From an uncultured Methylophaga sp. (GTDB lineage: Bacteria; Pseudomonadota; Gammaproteobacteria; Nitrosococcales; Methylophagaceae): a DNA stretch of 7,533 nucleotides. Of this stretch, positions 1 through 6,152 are shown piece by piece. The DNA lies in contig CAMPHB010000057.1 in the NCBI GenBank assembly GCA_946885755.1, positions 1 to 7,533 of the forward strand, given 5' to 3'. Every line of letters begins with the position of its first letter. The stretch's first letter is position 1. The notes below the pieces were generated by a model that saw only the letters and a list, made by a program, of their open reading frames with translations, made no database searches and had not been told where the DNA came from. Made by a program: the position numbers and the translations under genes.

Positions 1-1653
1 GCAGCGGGTCTGGCGATTTCTGAGCGTTTCACCACACAGATTCGTGGTTTGAACCAGGCTATTCGTAACGCTAACGACGGTATTTCATTGTCACAAACGG
101 CTGAAGGCGCTTTGGGCGAAATCAGCAACAACTTACAACGTATTCGTGAGCTGGCCGTACAGTCTGCTAACGCCACTAACTCTGATTCTGACCGTGCAGC
201 GTTGGATCAAGAGGTACAACAACGTCTGGCTGAGATTGATCGTATCGCGTCACAAACTTCATTTAACGGCCGTAAAGTGCTCGATGGTTCTTTTGGTAAC
301 GGTACTTTCCAGGTTGGCGCCAACGTCGGTGAAACCATTTCACTGGATTTGACCACCAGCATCCGTCAAGCCGATATCGGTGCAGTTGCATCAGCCACTA
401 CCGTTGATTTGGATACCTTGATTGCTGAAGGTACTGATGCGGTCGCCGGTTCTTATACTACCGGTGACTTGTCCAGCTTAGACTTTTCTCAAGCACTGGT
501 TGGTGGCACCAATGTTCAGGGTCCAATCACTGATCTGGACTATTCAGATACAGCGGCTAACTTTGATGTTGACGGTAATACCGTAACATTAGATGCTGCT
601 TATGCTGATGAAGCTGCCGTTGTCGCAGCCATTCAAACCGATTTGGATGCTGCAGCAGCGGGTACTTACACAGTGTCTTCTACTGGTACAGCCCTCGGCG
701 GTGACTTTGAAGTCACCATTACTAATGACTTAGCAACCACTGCTGTCGCTATCACTAACTCTGATGCCGGTGCAACTGCAGCTGGTTTTGCTGACACTGC
801 CGGTACTGCCGGTACACAAACCAGCAACGTGGTATTCGACGTTGATGGCGAAACCGTCACCCTTGATGGTAACTATGCCGATATTGATGCGCTGGTTACT
901 GCGCTGCAAACTGAACTGGATGGTTTGAGTGGTGGTGCCGGTGTATACACAGCAGCCGCAGTCGATGCAGATAGCTTCAGTATTACCAGTGCTACACCGG
1001 GTGCGACACCAGCAACCGTTGTTGATAACTTCCAGGCGACCAGCATTACTGGTGCCTCAGGCGGTACTTCAGTAACAGCTGCTGACGCGGTCGCTGCTGC
1101 AGAGCTGGCAATTACGGATCTGACTATCCAAATCGGTGACGCTGATGCAGTAACGGTTGCAGCTGCCACTTATACTTCCATTGATGATTTTGTATCAGCG
1201 GTCAATACTGCACTGGGTGGTAACGCAACAGCCAGTCTGGATGATGAAAATGTACTGACCATCAGCAGCTCAGAAACCGTTACCATCGGTGGTGCTGATG
1301 CAGGTACTGTGTTCACAGCAACTGAGTTTGCAGCAGCCGGTAGTTTGGCGGCAGTAAACGTCAATACGGTTGCGGATGCCAATGATGCGATTCAACGTGT
1401 CGACTCAGCGCTGACATCAGTCAGCGACCTGCGGAGTACCTTTGGTGCGATTCAAAACCGTTTTGAATCAACCATTGCTAACCTGGGTTCGACTGTTGAA
1501 AACCTGTCGGCTTCCCGTAGCCGGATTTTGGACGCGGACTTTGCGGCAGAAACTGCCAATCTGACCCGTGCCCAGATCCTGCAACAGGCTGGTATCTCGA
1601 TTCTGGCACAGGCTAACGCTTTGCCACAGTCAGTACTGGGCTTATTGGGATAA
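1..1653 (+). CDS. fliC: Flagellin (filament subunit), N-terminus cut by the window edge
   Basis: This is the secreted structural subunit of the flagellar filament. The reading frame is open from base 1, whose first residues ([20 protein letters not shown]) are classic flagellin D0/D1 sequence. The true start therefore lies upstream, with roughly 44 residues missing judging by the family, and the in-frame TTG at 49 is not the start. The visible part is 550 residues. The N-terminal D0/D1 helices occupy about residues 1-122, including the [11 protein letters not shown] motif and [13 protein letters not shown]. The C-terminal D1/D0 region is about 466-550 and ends in the typical [14 protein letters not shown]. 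Between them lies a large Asp/Thr/Ala-rich central region with three flagellin_IN-like repeats and no Lys, Arg or His. No Cys or Trp is visible. The promoter lies outside the window. FliS, encoded downstream, is the expected chaperone. The family call is secure; the exact length and start cannot be seen. Confidence 0.97.
   Translation, partial: AAGLAISERFTTQIRGLNQAIRNANDGISLSQTAEGALGEISNNLQRIRELAVQSANATNSDSDRAALDQEVQQRLAEIDRIASQTSFNGRKVLDGSFGNGTFQVGANVGETISLDLTTSIRQADIGAVASATTVDLDTLIAEGTDAVAGSYTTGDLSSLDFSQALVGGTNVQGPITDLDYSDTAANFDVDGNTVTLDAAYADEAAVVAAIQTDLDAAAAGTYTVSSTGTALGGDFEVTITNDLATTAVAITNSDAGATAAGFADTAGTAGTQTSNVVFDVDGETVTLDGNYADIDALVTALQTELDGLSGGAGVYTAAAVDADSFSITSATPGATPATVVDNFQATSITGASGGTSVTAADAVAAAELAITDLTIQIGDADAVTVAAATYTSIDDFVSAVNTALGGNATASLDDENVLTISSSETVTIGGADAGTVFTATEFAAAGSLAAVNVNTVADANDAIQRVDSALTSVSDLRSTFGAIQNRFESTIANLGSTVENLSASRSRILDADFAAETANLTRAQILQQAGISILAQANALPQSVLGLLG
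559..726 (+). repeat. Flagellin_IN-like repeat 1 in flagellin
   Basis: This is about 56 codons, beginning [18 protein letters not shown] and ending near DFEVTITN. The pattern is a beta strand with an acidic turn, a helical AIQTDLDAA segment, then two strands, as in the flagellin_IN motif found in flagellins and hook-associated proteins. It is the first of three diverged copies and probably forms part of the surface-exposed D2/D3 domains. Confidence 0.7.
829..1002 (+). repeat. Flagellin_IN-like repeat 2 in flagellin
   Basis: This is about 58 codons starting [20 protein letters not shown], with the helix ALQTELDG and ending [10 protein letters not shown]. It is the copy most similar to repeat 1: FDVDG-TVTLD, YAD and the Q-T-L-D helix are shared. 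The FDVDG motifs of the two copies are 91 codons apart. The DNA has diverged at many third positions, so this is an old duplication. Confidence 0.7.
1120..1293 (+). repeat. Flagellin_IN-like repeat 3 in flagellin
   Basis: This is about 58 codons starting [20 protein letters not shown], with the helix [13 protein letters not shown] and ending [14 protein letters not shown]. It is more diverged from copies 1 and 2 but keeps the same strand-helix-strand layout. It lies just before the conserved C-terminal D1 region. Confidence 0.6.
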
Positions 1654-1661
1654 TATCCTGA

Positions 1662-1697
1662 AAGTGTCCGCACCCAGCGTGCGGACACTTCCTTTTA
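1662..1697 (+). terminator. Rho-independent terminator after fliC
   Basis: A perfect 12-bp inverted repeat, AAGTGTCCGCAC (1662-1673) and GTGCGGACACTT (1679-1690), encloses a 5-nt loop and is followed by CCTTTTATT. It begins 9 nt after the fliC stop codon. The U-tract is short and interrupted by two C residues, so termination may be partial. That would let some transcripts continue into flaG, whose start is only about 30 nt downstream. Confidence 0.8.
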
Positions 1698-1719
1698 TTA
1701 GTTTAGAAGGACCATTAAC

Positions 1720-2115
1720 ATGGATATTAACAATTTGAGTTCACTTGTCCCTGCCGGCAAACCTGCCAGCGGGGATTTTGTGTTGCGAGCTGATAATCGA
1801 ACTGCCAACGCTGGAACAGATATTGCTACGATAGAAGAAGTATCTCAGCCAGCGTCGGATGTTGCCGAACAGGCAGAAAACCAAAGGCAACAACTTGATC
1901 AGGTGGTCTCGCAGATCAATGATTACGTTCAGAATGTGCAACGTTCACTGCAATTCAGTATTGATGAAATAAGCGGCCGTAATGTCGTCAAAGTCATCGA
2001 TAAACAGACTGAAGAAGTGATTCGGCAGATTCCGATCGAGGAAGTGTTGACTATTGCGCGTACCATTGCTGAGCAATTTGGCGAAGAGTTGAATTTATTT
2101 AGCTCACAAGCATAG
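1720..2115 (+). CDS. flaG: FlaG family protein (filament-length-associated)
   Basis: This 131-residue protein has the FlaG-family C-terminal half: LQFSIDEISGRNVVKVID at about residues 77-94, followed by VIRQIPIEEVL at 100-110. The N-terminal half (1-55) is low in recognisable motifs. Residues 55-77 look like an amphipathic helix rich in Gln. FlaG proteins lie between flagellin and FliD genes in many polar flagellates, and their loss in some species lengthens filaments; the molecular mechanism is not well established. The start is supported by AGAAGGA at 1705-1711, 8 nt before the ATG. The gap to fliD is 19 nt, so the two genes are very likely co-transcribed. No separate promoter is obvious between the fliC terminator and this gene. 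Confidence 0.93.
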   Translation: MDINNLSSLVPAGKPASGDFVLRADNRTANAGTDIATIEEVSQPASDVAEQAENQRQQLDQVVSQINDYVQNVQRSLQFSIDEISGRNVVKVIDKQTEEVIRQIPIEEVLTIARTIAEQFGEELNLFSSQA

Positions 2116-2134
2116 TTGCCCCTAGGAGTTCACT

Positions 2135-3496
2135 ATGGCAATCACAGCAGGTGGTATTGGTTCGGGGATTGATGTAAACGGGTTGGTTCAGCAGCTGGTC
2201 GCAGCTGAGGGCCAGCCCGCTACTCAACGTCTGGATCGCAGAGAAGCCAATATTCAGGCTGACTTGTCGGCATTTGGCAGTTTGAAATCGGCTTTGTCGC
2301 GGTTTCAGACAGCGGTCAAAGCCCTGCAAAGTCAGGATAATTTTCTGAAACAAACGGCTACCTCTTCCAATACGGAGTTATTTTCCGCAACAGCAGATAA
2401 AGATGCTGTCGCCGGGAGCTATTCTGTCGAAATTCAAAAATTAGCCCAGGCGGCGAAAGTCCGTACCGATAGCTTTCAGACGGATGAGGCCATTGGCACC
2501 GGTAATCTGAACATCAGTCTTGGCAGCAGCAGTTTTAATCTCGCCATTACTGATGAGAACAATACGCTGGCCGGTATTCGGGATGCTATCAACGCTGCAG
2601 AAGATAATCCCGGTGTGCGTGCATCGATTATTAATGTCGATGGTGGCAGCCGGTTAATTCTGACCTCTGATGAACTGGGCGCTGCAAATGATATCAGTTT
2701 GACAGCAACCGATAACAACGGTGCTGATGCGTTTGATTTGGCGAGATTAAATAACATCACCAGTATCGATGCTGCACAAGATGCCGTGATTCTGGTCGAT
2801 GGTCAGCAAATTTCCCGTGGCAGCAATTCGTTTTCTGATGTTATTGCTGGTGTTACCTTCAACCTGGTAAAAGCAGAAGAAGGTACCGTCGAAACCCTGA
2901 CGATTAAACAGGATGACGCTGCTGTAAGGAGTCGGGTTGAGAGCTTTGTTTCAGCTTATAACACGCTAAATAACACGATTAATCAATTGTCATCGTTTAA
3001 TGCCGATACCGGGGCCGCCGGTGTGTTGTTGGGGGATTCCTCTTTGCGAGGTGTGCAAACACAGTTGCGGCAAACACTGACTGATGCAGTGCAAGGTTTG
3101 GATATCAGCACGCTGGCTGAATTGGGTGTCACCACCAATCAGGATAACGGTAATTTACAGATTGATACCGACCGGTTGGATAGTGCCTTAAACACTAATT
3201 TTGCCTCGGTTGCCAATCTGTTTGCCTCAGAAAATGGTATTGCCAAACGGCTGGATAGTGTTTTGCAACGTTATACCAGTACCGATGGTGTGCTGGATTT
3301 GCGTACCGATGGTTTACGCTCGCAACTGGATCGTATTACCGATGATCGGGAGCGGCTGGCTGATCGGCTGGAAAGTCTTGAAGCACGCTACCGTGCACAA
3401 TTTACGGCAATGGATCAATTAGTTGCTCAGTTGCAAAGTATCGGTGGTTTTCTGACCCAGCAGTTATCTAATTTACCGCTGGCCAATAATAATTAG
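2135..3496 (+). CDS. fliD: Flagellar hook-associated protein 2 (filament cap, HAP2)
   Basis: FliD forms the cap at the tip of the growing filament and guides folding and insertion of exported flagellin. The 453-residue length is normal for the family. The N-terminal FliD_N region carries the signature GIGSGIDVNGLVQQLVAAEG at residues 7-26, followed by a coiled-coil helix to about 65. A flagellin_IN motif lies at about 136-190 (NTLAGIRDAINAA, then VRASIINVDGGSRLILTSDE). FliD_C spans about 215-440, and the C-terminal coiled coil at about 395-440 (LDRITDDRERLADRLESLEARY) is typical. There is no cleaved signal peptide, as expected for a type III export substrate. The start at 2135 has TAGGAG at 2123-2128. 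The FliT-like protein encoded downstream is its probable chaperone. Confidence 0.97.
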   Translation: MAITAGGIGSGIDVNGLVQQLVAAEGQPATQRLDRREANIQADLSAFGSLKSALSRFQTAVKALQSQDNFLKQTATSSNTELFSATADKDAVAGSYSVEIQKLAQAAKVRTDSFQTDEAIGTGNLNISLGSSSFNLAITDENNTLAGIRDAINAAEDNPGVRASIINVDGGSRLILTSDELGAANDISLTATDNNGADAFDLARLNNITSIDAAQDAVILVDGQQISRGSNSFSDVIAGVTFNLVKAEEGTVETLTIKQDDAAVRSRVESFVSAYNTLNNTINQLSSFNADTGAAGVLLGDSSLRGVQTQLRQTLTDAVQGLDISTLAELGVTTNQDNGNLQIDTDRLDSALNTNFASVANLFASENGIAKRLDSVLQRYTSTDGVLDLRTDGLRSQLDRITDDRERLADRLESLEARYRAQFTAMDQLVAQLQSIGGFLTQQLSNLPLANNN

Positions 3497-3502
3497 TCAG
3501 CG

Positions 3503-3528
3503 CCGACAATTTTTTTAATATTTGTCGG
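3503..3528 (+). terminator. Possible weak terminator or dyad after fliD
   Basis: The 7-bp inverted repeat CCGACAA (3503-3509) and TTGTCGG (3522-3528) surrounds a T-rich 12-nt loop, 6 nt after the fliD stop. The T-run is in the loop and not downstream, so this is not a canonical intrinsic terminator on the + strand. It is kept as a candidate 3' end because the next gene has its own promoter. Confidence 0.3.
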
Positions 3529-3618
3529 GACTCCCTGCGCGCTTGCCCTGAGTCATTAAAACCGGTGGCGTCATATTTTTGGTTGCGTAATACTTTGCAA
3601 TTTGTAGCTTATTGCTGC

Positions 3619-3645
3619 TAAAGATACCGCTGATTAGGACGATAA
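3619..3645 (+). promoter_or_regulatory. Sigma28 (FliA) promoter for fliS-fliT
   Basis: TAAAGATA (3619-3626), an 11-nt spacer (3627-3637) and GACGATAA (3638-3645) closely match the FliA consensus TAAAGTTT-N11-GCCGATAA. Spacing is exact; there are two mismatches in the first element (the sixth and eighth bases) and one in the second. A start site a few bases after 3650 would leave a leader of about 40 nt before fliS. This would put the chaperone genes in the latest flagellar class, together with flagellin. Confidence 0.75.
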
Positions 3646-3676
3646 CAATTCTGACTCAGGACCATTTCTGATATGG

Positions 3677-3683
3677 AAAAGGA
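3677..3683 (+). promoter_or_regulatory. Ribosome binding site that decides the fliS start
   Basis: AAAAGGA lies 7 nt before the ATG at 3691. The upstream in-frame ATG at 3673 has only AGGA at 3658-3661, 11 nt away, and would add the residues MEKDKN, which FliS proteins do not normally have. Confidence 0.6.
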
Positions 3684-3690
3684 TAAAAAC

Positions 3691-4089
3691 ATGAACACCA
3701 GCGTTGCTATGCAGCAATATCGTCAAAATCATATTCATGGTTCTGTCGAAACCGCATCACCTCACCGGCTTGTACAAATGTTAATGGAAGGTGTGCAGGA
3801 AAAGTTACTGGCAGCGAAAGGTTTTATGGCCAAAAATGATATTGCCAAAAAAGGCGAGCATATCAGCTGGGCAATTTCGATTATTGACAGTCTGCGCGCC
3901 TGTTTAGACACCGAGCAAGGTGGTGAGGTCGCAGTTAATCTGGGCAATTTATACGATTACATGGAAAGACGCCTATTGGAAGCCAACCTGAAAAACGACC
4001 CGGCAATCATTGATGAAGTCGGTATGCTGATGGCGCAAATCAAGTCTGGTTGGGATGCCATTCCTGCAGAATTCCACCACGCAAAATAA
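3691..4089 (+). CDS. fliS: Flagellin export chaperone FliS
   Basis: FliS is a small cytoplasmic four-helix-bundle chaperone that binds the C-terminal region of flagellin, prevents premature polymerisation and aids delivery to the export gate. With the chosen start it has 132 residues, usual for the family. Recognisable elements are the N-terminal MQQYRQN (7-13), ASPHRLVQMLMEG (22-34), the helix LGNLYDYMERRLLEAN (84-99) and the terminal segment containing GW (120-121). The start at 3691 is preferred over 3673 (138 residues) because of its better ribosome binding site and family-like N-terminus. It is preceded by a sigma28 promoter and followed after 9 nt by the fliT-like gene. Confidence 0.95.
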   Translation: MNTSVAMQQYRQNHIHGSVETASPHRLVQMLMEGVQEKLLAAKGFMAKNDIAKKGEHISWAISIIDSLRACLDTEQGGEVAVNLGNLYDYMERRLLEANLKNDPAIIDEVGMLMAQIKSGWDAIPAEFHHAK

Positions 4090-4098
4090 TTTTTCAAG

Positions 4099-4404
4099 AT
4101 GAGCACCATGCGCATCATTATTGAAGCCAGTATTGAGCAGAGCGCGCAACAGTTACAACATGCCGGACAAGGTAACTGGGATGCTTTTCATGCGCTTGAG
4201 CCGAAAAGACAGCAACTGATTCGCAGCCTGAATAATGTCGATGTTGATGTCGTTGCGCCAGATGAGACCCGCGCAAATCTTGAAAAACTTATTGCTTTAA
4301 ACAATGAGATTGAGCAGTTGTGTATTGAACACCGCAATCAGTTAATGCAAACCTTGTTGGATATGCGGGCTGGCGCGAAGGCCAGCAGCGCTTACGAAAA
4401 ATAG
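4099..4404 (+). CDS. fliT: FliT-like flagellar chaperone
   Basis: This small, mostly helical protein of 101 residues occupies the usual fliT position after fliS. Two long amphipathic helices are visible, at about 8-46 (including QSAQQLQHAGQGNWDAFHAL and EPKRQQLIRSL) and 56-90 (LEKLIALNNEIEQLCIEHRNQL). This matches the FliT fold, in which the W-x-x-F-x-x-LEPKRQQLI stretch is typical. FliT binds FliD and delivers it to the export apparatus; in enterobacteria it also affects FlhDC, which is not relevant to a FleQ-type hierarchy. The start could be 4099 or 4108 (MRIII...). Neither has a good Shine-Dalgarno, suggesting translation coupled to fliS, which ends 9 nt upstream. FliT is poorly conserved, so the symbol rests on both position and sequence pattern. 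Confidence 0.8.
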   Translation: MSTMRIIIEASIEQSAQQLQHAGQGNWDAFHALEPKRQQLIRSLNNVDVDVVAPDETRANLEKLIALNNEIEQLCIEHRNQLMQTLLDMRAGAKASSAYEK

Positions 4405-4426
4405 ATTAGTTATATTTATTTTTCGT
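4394..4426 (+). terminator. Candidate terminator hairpin overlapping the fliT stop
   Basis: A perfect 10-bp inverted repeat, ACGAAAAATA (4394-4403) and TATTTTTCGT (4417-4426), extends inward by a G-U and two A-T pairs, with a loop at about 4407-4413. The left arm includes the fliT stop codon TAG (4402-4404). The stem is very AT-rich, with an A-tract on one side and a T-tract on the other, so it could end transcription weakly in either direction. The thermodynamic strength is low. Confidence 0.45.
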
Positions 4427-4440
4427 CATAAACTCTCCCC

Positions 4441-4454
4441 GTCATTTTTTTGAC
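4441..4454 (+). promoter_or_regulatory. FleQ-box-like dyad upstream of fleQ
   Basis: GTCATTTTTTTGAC has the GTCA-N6-TGAC dyad of the FleQ binding consensus known from Pseudomonas aeruginosa (GTCA-NTAAA-TTGAC type). The identical 14-mer recurs upstream of fleS at 6033. Here it overlaps the -35 region of the candidate fleQ promoter, a position suited to autorepression. Binding is inferred, not shown. Confidence 0.55.
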
Positions 4455-4461
4455 AAGCCAT

Positions 4462-4470
4462 TGTTGTAAT
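4462..4470 (+). promoter_or_regulatory. Candidate fleQ promoter (extended -10)
   Basis: TGTTGTAAT is an extended -10 element: TG, one base, then TGTAAT, which matches TATAAT at 5 of 6 positions. The -35 region (about 4442-4447) is poor, as is common for extended -10 promoters, and coincides with the FleQ-box-like dyad. A start near 4477 would give a leader of about 70 nt. Housekeeping sigma70 control is usual for fleQ in Pseudomonas. No CRP/Vfr site of the TGTGA-N6-TCACA type is obvious here. In the same gap, CGGTTAA occurs twice (4480 and 4503), of unknown meaning. Confidence 0.35.
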
Positions 4471-4545
4471 GCTTAACTTCGGTTAACAAATATTTACCAT
4501 GCCGGTTAAGTCCGTACCGGGTGTTATCAGAATTCGGGAGTTTAA

Positions 4546-6018
4546 ATGAGCGCCAATAATGTCTTGGTTGTCGATGCTGATGCCCAGCGTCGCGAGACTT
4601 TGTCCACACTCATCACCTTTATCAATTGTCAGCCGGTGCTGGTGGACGAGCCGGATAACTGGTTTGACGCGATTGCTGATCTCAATGACATTGCCATGGC
4701 GATTGTCGGTGATTGTGGTAACAGTCAGCAAACCCGTGAGCTGCTGCGCACACTGGTGAATCATGAGGCCCGGGTGCCGGTATTTACGCTCAGTCATAAT
4801 GGCGAAGAACACGATTTTCCCGGTGCAATCGGCGCGCTGCGTTATCCGGTCAAATACCCGCAGCTCAGCAACGCGCTGCAACAGGCGACGATTTATCGTG
4901 GTCAGCAGGATAATGCCAGTCAGCCACAAGGTCATTTCCGCCTGCTGGTCGGTCATAGCGCCGCGATGAAAAAAGTACAGCGGATGATTGATCAGGTCTC
5001 TGACTCTGAAGCCAATGTGCTGATCCTCGGTGAATCGGGTACCGGTAAAGAAGTAGTCGCCCGCAATCTGCATCATTTTTCGACACGTCGTGACAAACCG
5101 TTTGTGCCGGTGAATTGTGGTGCGATCCCCGGTGAGTTGTTGGAAAGTGAATTATTCGGCCATGAAAAAGGCGCATTTACCGGCGCCATTACTGCCCGTA
5201 AAGGTCGTTTTGAACTGGGCGAGGGCGGTACGCTGTTTCTGGATGAAATTGGTGATATGCCGCTGCCTATGCAAGTTAAATTACTGCGGGTATTACAGGA
5301 ACGCACCTTTGAAAAAGTCGGCAGTAACAAAACCCAGCAGGCCAATGTACGGGTGATTGCGGCGACCCACCGTAATCTGGAATCGCATATCAGCGATGGC
5401 CATTTCCGTGAAGATTTGTTTTACCGGCTGAATGTGTTTCCGATTGAAATGCCGGCGTTGCGGGAGCGGCCGGAGGATATTCCGTTGTTGATCCATGAGC
5501 TTATTCAGCGAGTGGAACACGAAAATCGCGGTTCAGTGCGGCTGACAGCTGCGGCGATGGCATCATTATGCCGTTATCCCTGGCCAGGTAATGTGCGTGA
5601 ACTGGCTAATGTGATTGAGCGGCTGGTCATTTTGTTTCCTTATGCCACAGTTGATTTTGACGATTTGCCCGACAAATACCGTATTGATGGCGAATCCCTG
5701 TCAGACAGCGTCAACGCAGCAATTTATGCGCGGCCACAGCCAACGGCCCATGACAACCATCAGCATCATGCGCCTGCCAGCAACGAGGTTGAGCGCCGCC
5801 ATCCGGAAAATTCAGCGGCTGATCCGGAGCTGCCGGCGGATGGCCTGGATCTAAAAGAGCATTTAGCCAATCTGGAATATTTACTGATTAAACAGGCACT
5901 TGATGAAGCAGCGGGGATTGTTGCCCACGCTGCCCAGCGGCTGAAAATGCGCCGCACCACGCTGGTGGAAAAAATGCGTAAATACGGCATTCAGCGTGAA
6001 GGTGATCTGGCTGAGTAA
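4546..6018 (+). CDS. fleQ: FleQ, sigma54-dependent flagellar master activator (AAA+)
   Basis: This 490-residue bacterial enhancer-binding protein sits at the top of the polar flagellar hierarchy. Domains in order: an N-terminal REC-like FleQ domain (about 1-118), an AAA+ sigma54-interaction domain (about 130-365), a variable Pro/His-rich linker (about 380-435) and a Fis-type helix-turn-helix (about 455-481, [16 protein letters not shown]). Visible motifs are Walker A GESGTGKE (162-169), GAFTGA for sigma54 contact (209-214), Walker B GGTLFLDE with D233/E234, arginine-finger region FREDLFYRL (287-295) and WPGNVREL (346-353). Residues aligning with the known c-di-GMP site of P. aeruginosa FleQ are present: R132, R173/N174, E318 and R322. 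The ribosome binding site GGGAG at 4536-4540 supports the ATG. It is monocistronic or weakly linked to fleS, which has its own sigma54 promoter. The symbol is supported by the following fleS-fleR pair. Confidence 0.96.
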   Translation: MSANNVLVVDADAQRRETLSTLITFINCQPVLVDEPDNWFDAIADLNDIAMAIVGDCGNSQQTRELLRTLVNHEARVPVFTLSHNGEEHDFPGAIGALRYPVKYPQLSNALQQATIYRGQQDNASQPQGHFRLLVGHSAAMKKVQRMIDQVSDSEANVLILGESGTGKEVVARNLHHFSTRRDKPFVPVNCGAIPGELLESELFGHEKGAFTGAITARKGRFELGEGGTLFLDEIGDMPLPMQVKLLRVLQERTFEKVGSNKTQQANVRVIAATHRNLESHISDGHFREDLFYRLNVFPIEMPALRERPEDIPLLIHELIQRVEHENRGSVRLTAAAMASLCRYPWPGNVRELANVIERLVILFPYATVDFDDLPDKYRIDGESLSDSVNAAIYARPQPTAHDNHQHHAPASNEVERRHPENSAADPELPADGLDLKEHLANLEYLLIKQALDEAAGIVAHAAQRLKMRRTTLVEKMRKYGIQREGDLAE

Positions 6019-6032
6019 GCCGTTTTGAAATA

Positions 6033-6046
6033 GTCATTTTTTTGAC
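6033..6046 (+). promoter_or_regulatory. FleQ-box-like dyad upstream of fleSR
   Basis: GTCATTTTTTTGAC is identical to the dyad at 4441-4454 and fits the FleQ consensus GTCA-N6-TGAC. Its centre is about 87 bp upstream of the start site predicted from the sigma54 promoter at 6101-6116, a normal distance for an enhancer-binding protein. The flanks of the two copies are unrelated, so the match is not simply a duplicated region. Confidence 0.65.
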
Positions 6047-6100
6047 TTCACCAGGCTGAATTATTTAGCTAAGCATTTGAAATATTTGGTTTAATTTTTA

Positions 6101-6116
6101 GGGCATATTTTTTGCA
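6101..6116 (+). promoter_or_regulatory. Sigma54 (-24/-12) promoter of fleSR
   Basis: GGGCATATTTTTTGCA contains GG (6102-6103) and GC (6114-6115) separated by exactly 10 nt, fitting the sigma54 consensus TGGCAC-N5-TTGCA with mismatches at the first and sixth positions (T to G, C to T). The predicted start is about 6127, leaving a leader of about 26 nt. FleQ activation through the dyad at 6033 is the natural reading. Confidence 0.75.
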
Positions 6117-6141
6117 GAACCCCAGCACACACGCTGATGCT

Positions 6142-6145
6142 GGAG
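6142..6145 (+). promoter_or_regulatory. Ribosome binding site supporting the fleS start
   Basis: GGAG lies 7 nt before the ATG at 6153. It favours this start over later in-frame Met codons (residues 38 and 47), whose use would remove the poorly conserved Ser/Pro-rich N-terminus. Confidence 0.6.
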
Positions 6146-6152
6146 CAACAAT

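Noticed and set aside
49..51. TTG as the flagellin start
   Set aside because: The frame is open upstream to base 1 and those residues are conserved flagellin sequence, so the gene simply enters from outside the window.
700..717. Perfect dyad GGTGACTT-TG-AAGTCACC inside fliC
   Set aside because: It lies within coding sequence, has a 2-nt centre that cannot form a normal loop, and is explained by the codons for GDFEVT. Chance is the simplest reading.
1530..1544. GG...TTTGC sequence in the fliC 3' end resembling a sigma54 promoter for flaG
   Set aside because: The GG-GC spacing is 11 nt and not 10, and the bases are explained by conserved flagellin codons. A similar TGGCAC at about 1604 fails for the same spacing reason.
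1789..1796. GCTGATAA inside flaG as a sigma28 -10
   Set aside because: No TAAA-type -35 is present at the required spacing. The same failure applies to ACCGATAA at 2708 in fliD.
4450..4478. TTGACA (4450-4455) with a -10 at 4473-4478 as the fleQ promoter
   Set aside because: The -35 is perfect but the -10 at 17-nt spacing is TTAACT, matching only 3 of 6. The TTGACA is also explained by the FleQ-like dyad. The extended -10 at 4462-4470 looks better, though neither is certain.
4480..4509. CGGTTAA repeated at 4480 and 4503 upstream of fleQ
   Set aside because: A 7-bp repeat in an AT-rich gap is weak, and I know of no regulator with this site, so it is only mentioned in passing.
4483..5076. 197-codon open frame on the minus strand
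   Set aside because: It lies antisense to the conserved N-terminal half of fleQ, and its product has no recognisable domain. Such long mirror frames are common opposite real genes.
6122..6143. CCAGCA/TGCTGG hairpin that could hide the fleS ribosome binding site
   Set aside because: The start predicted from the sigma54 promoter is about 6127, so most of the left arm would not be in the mRNA.
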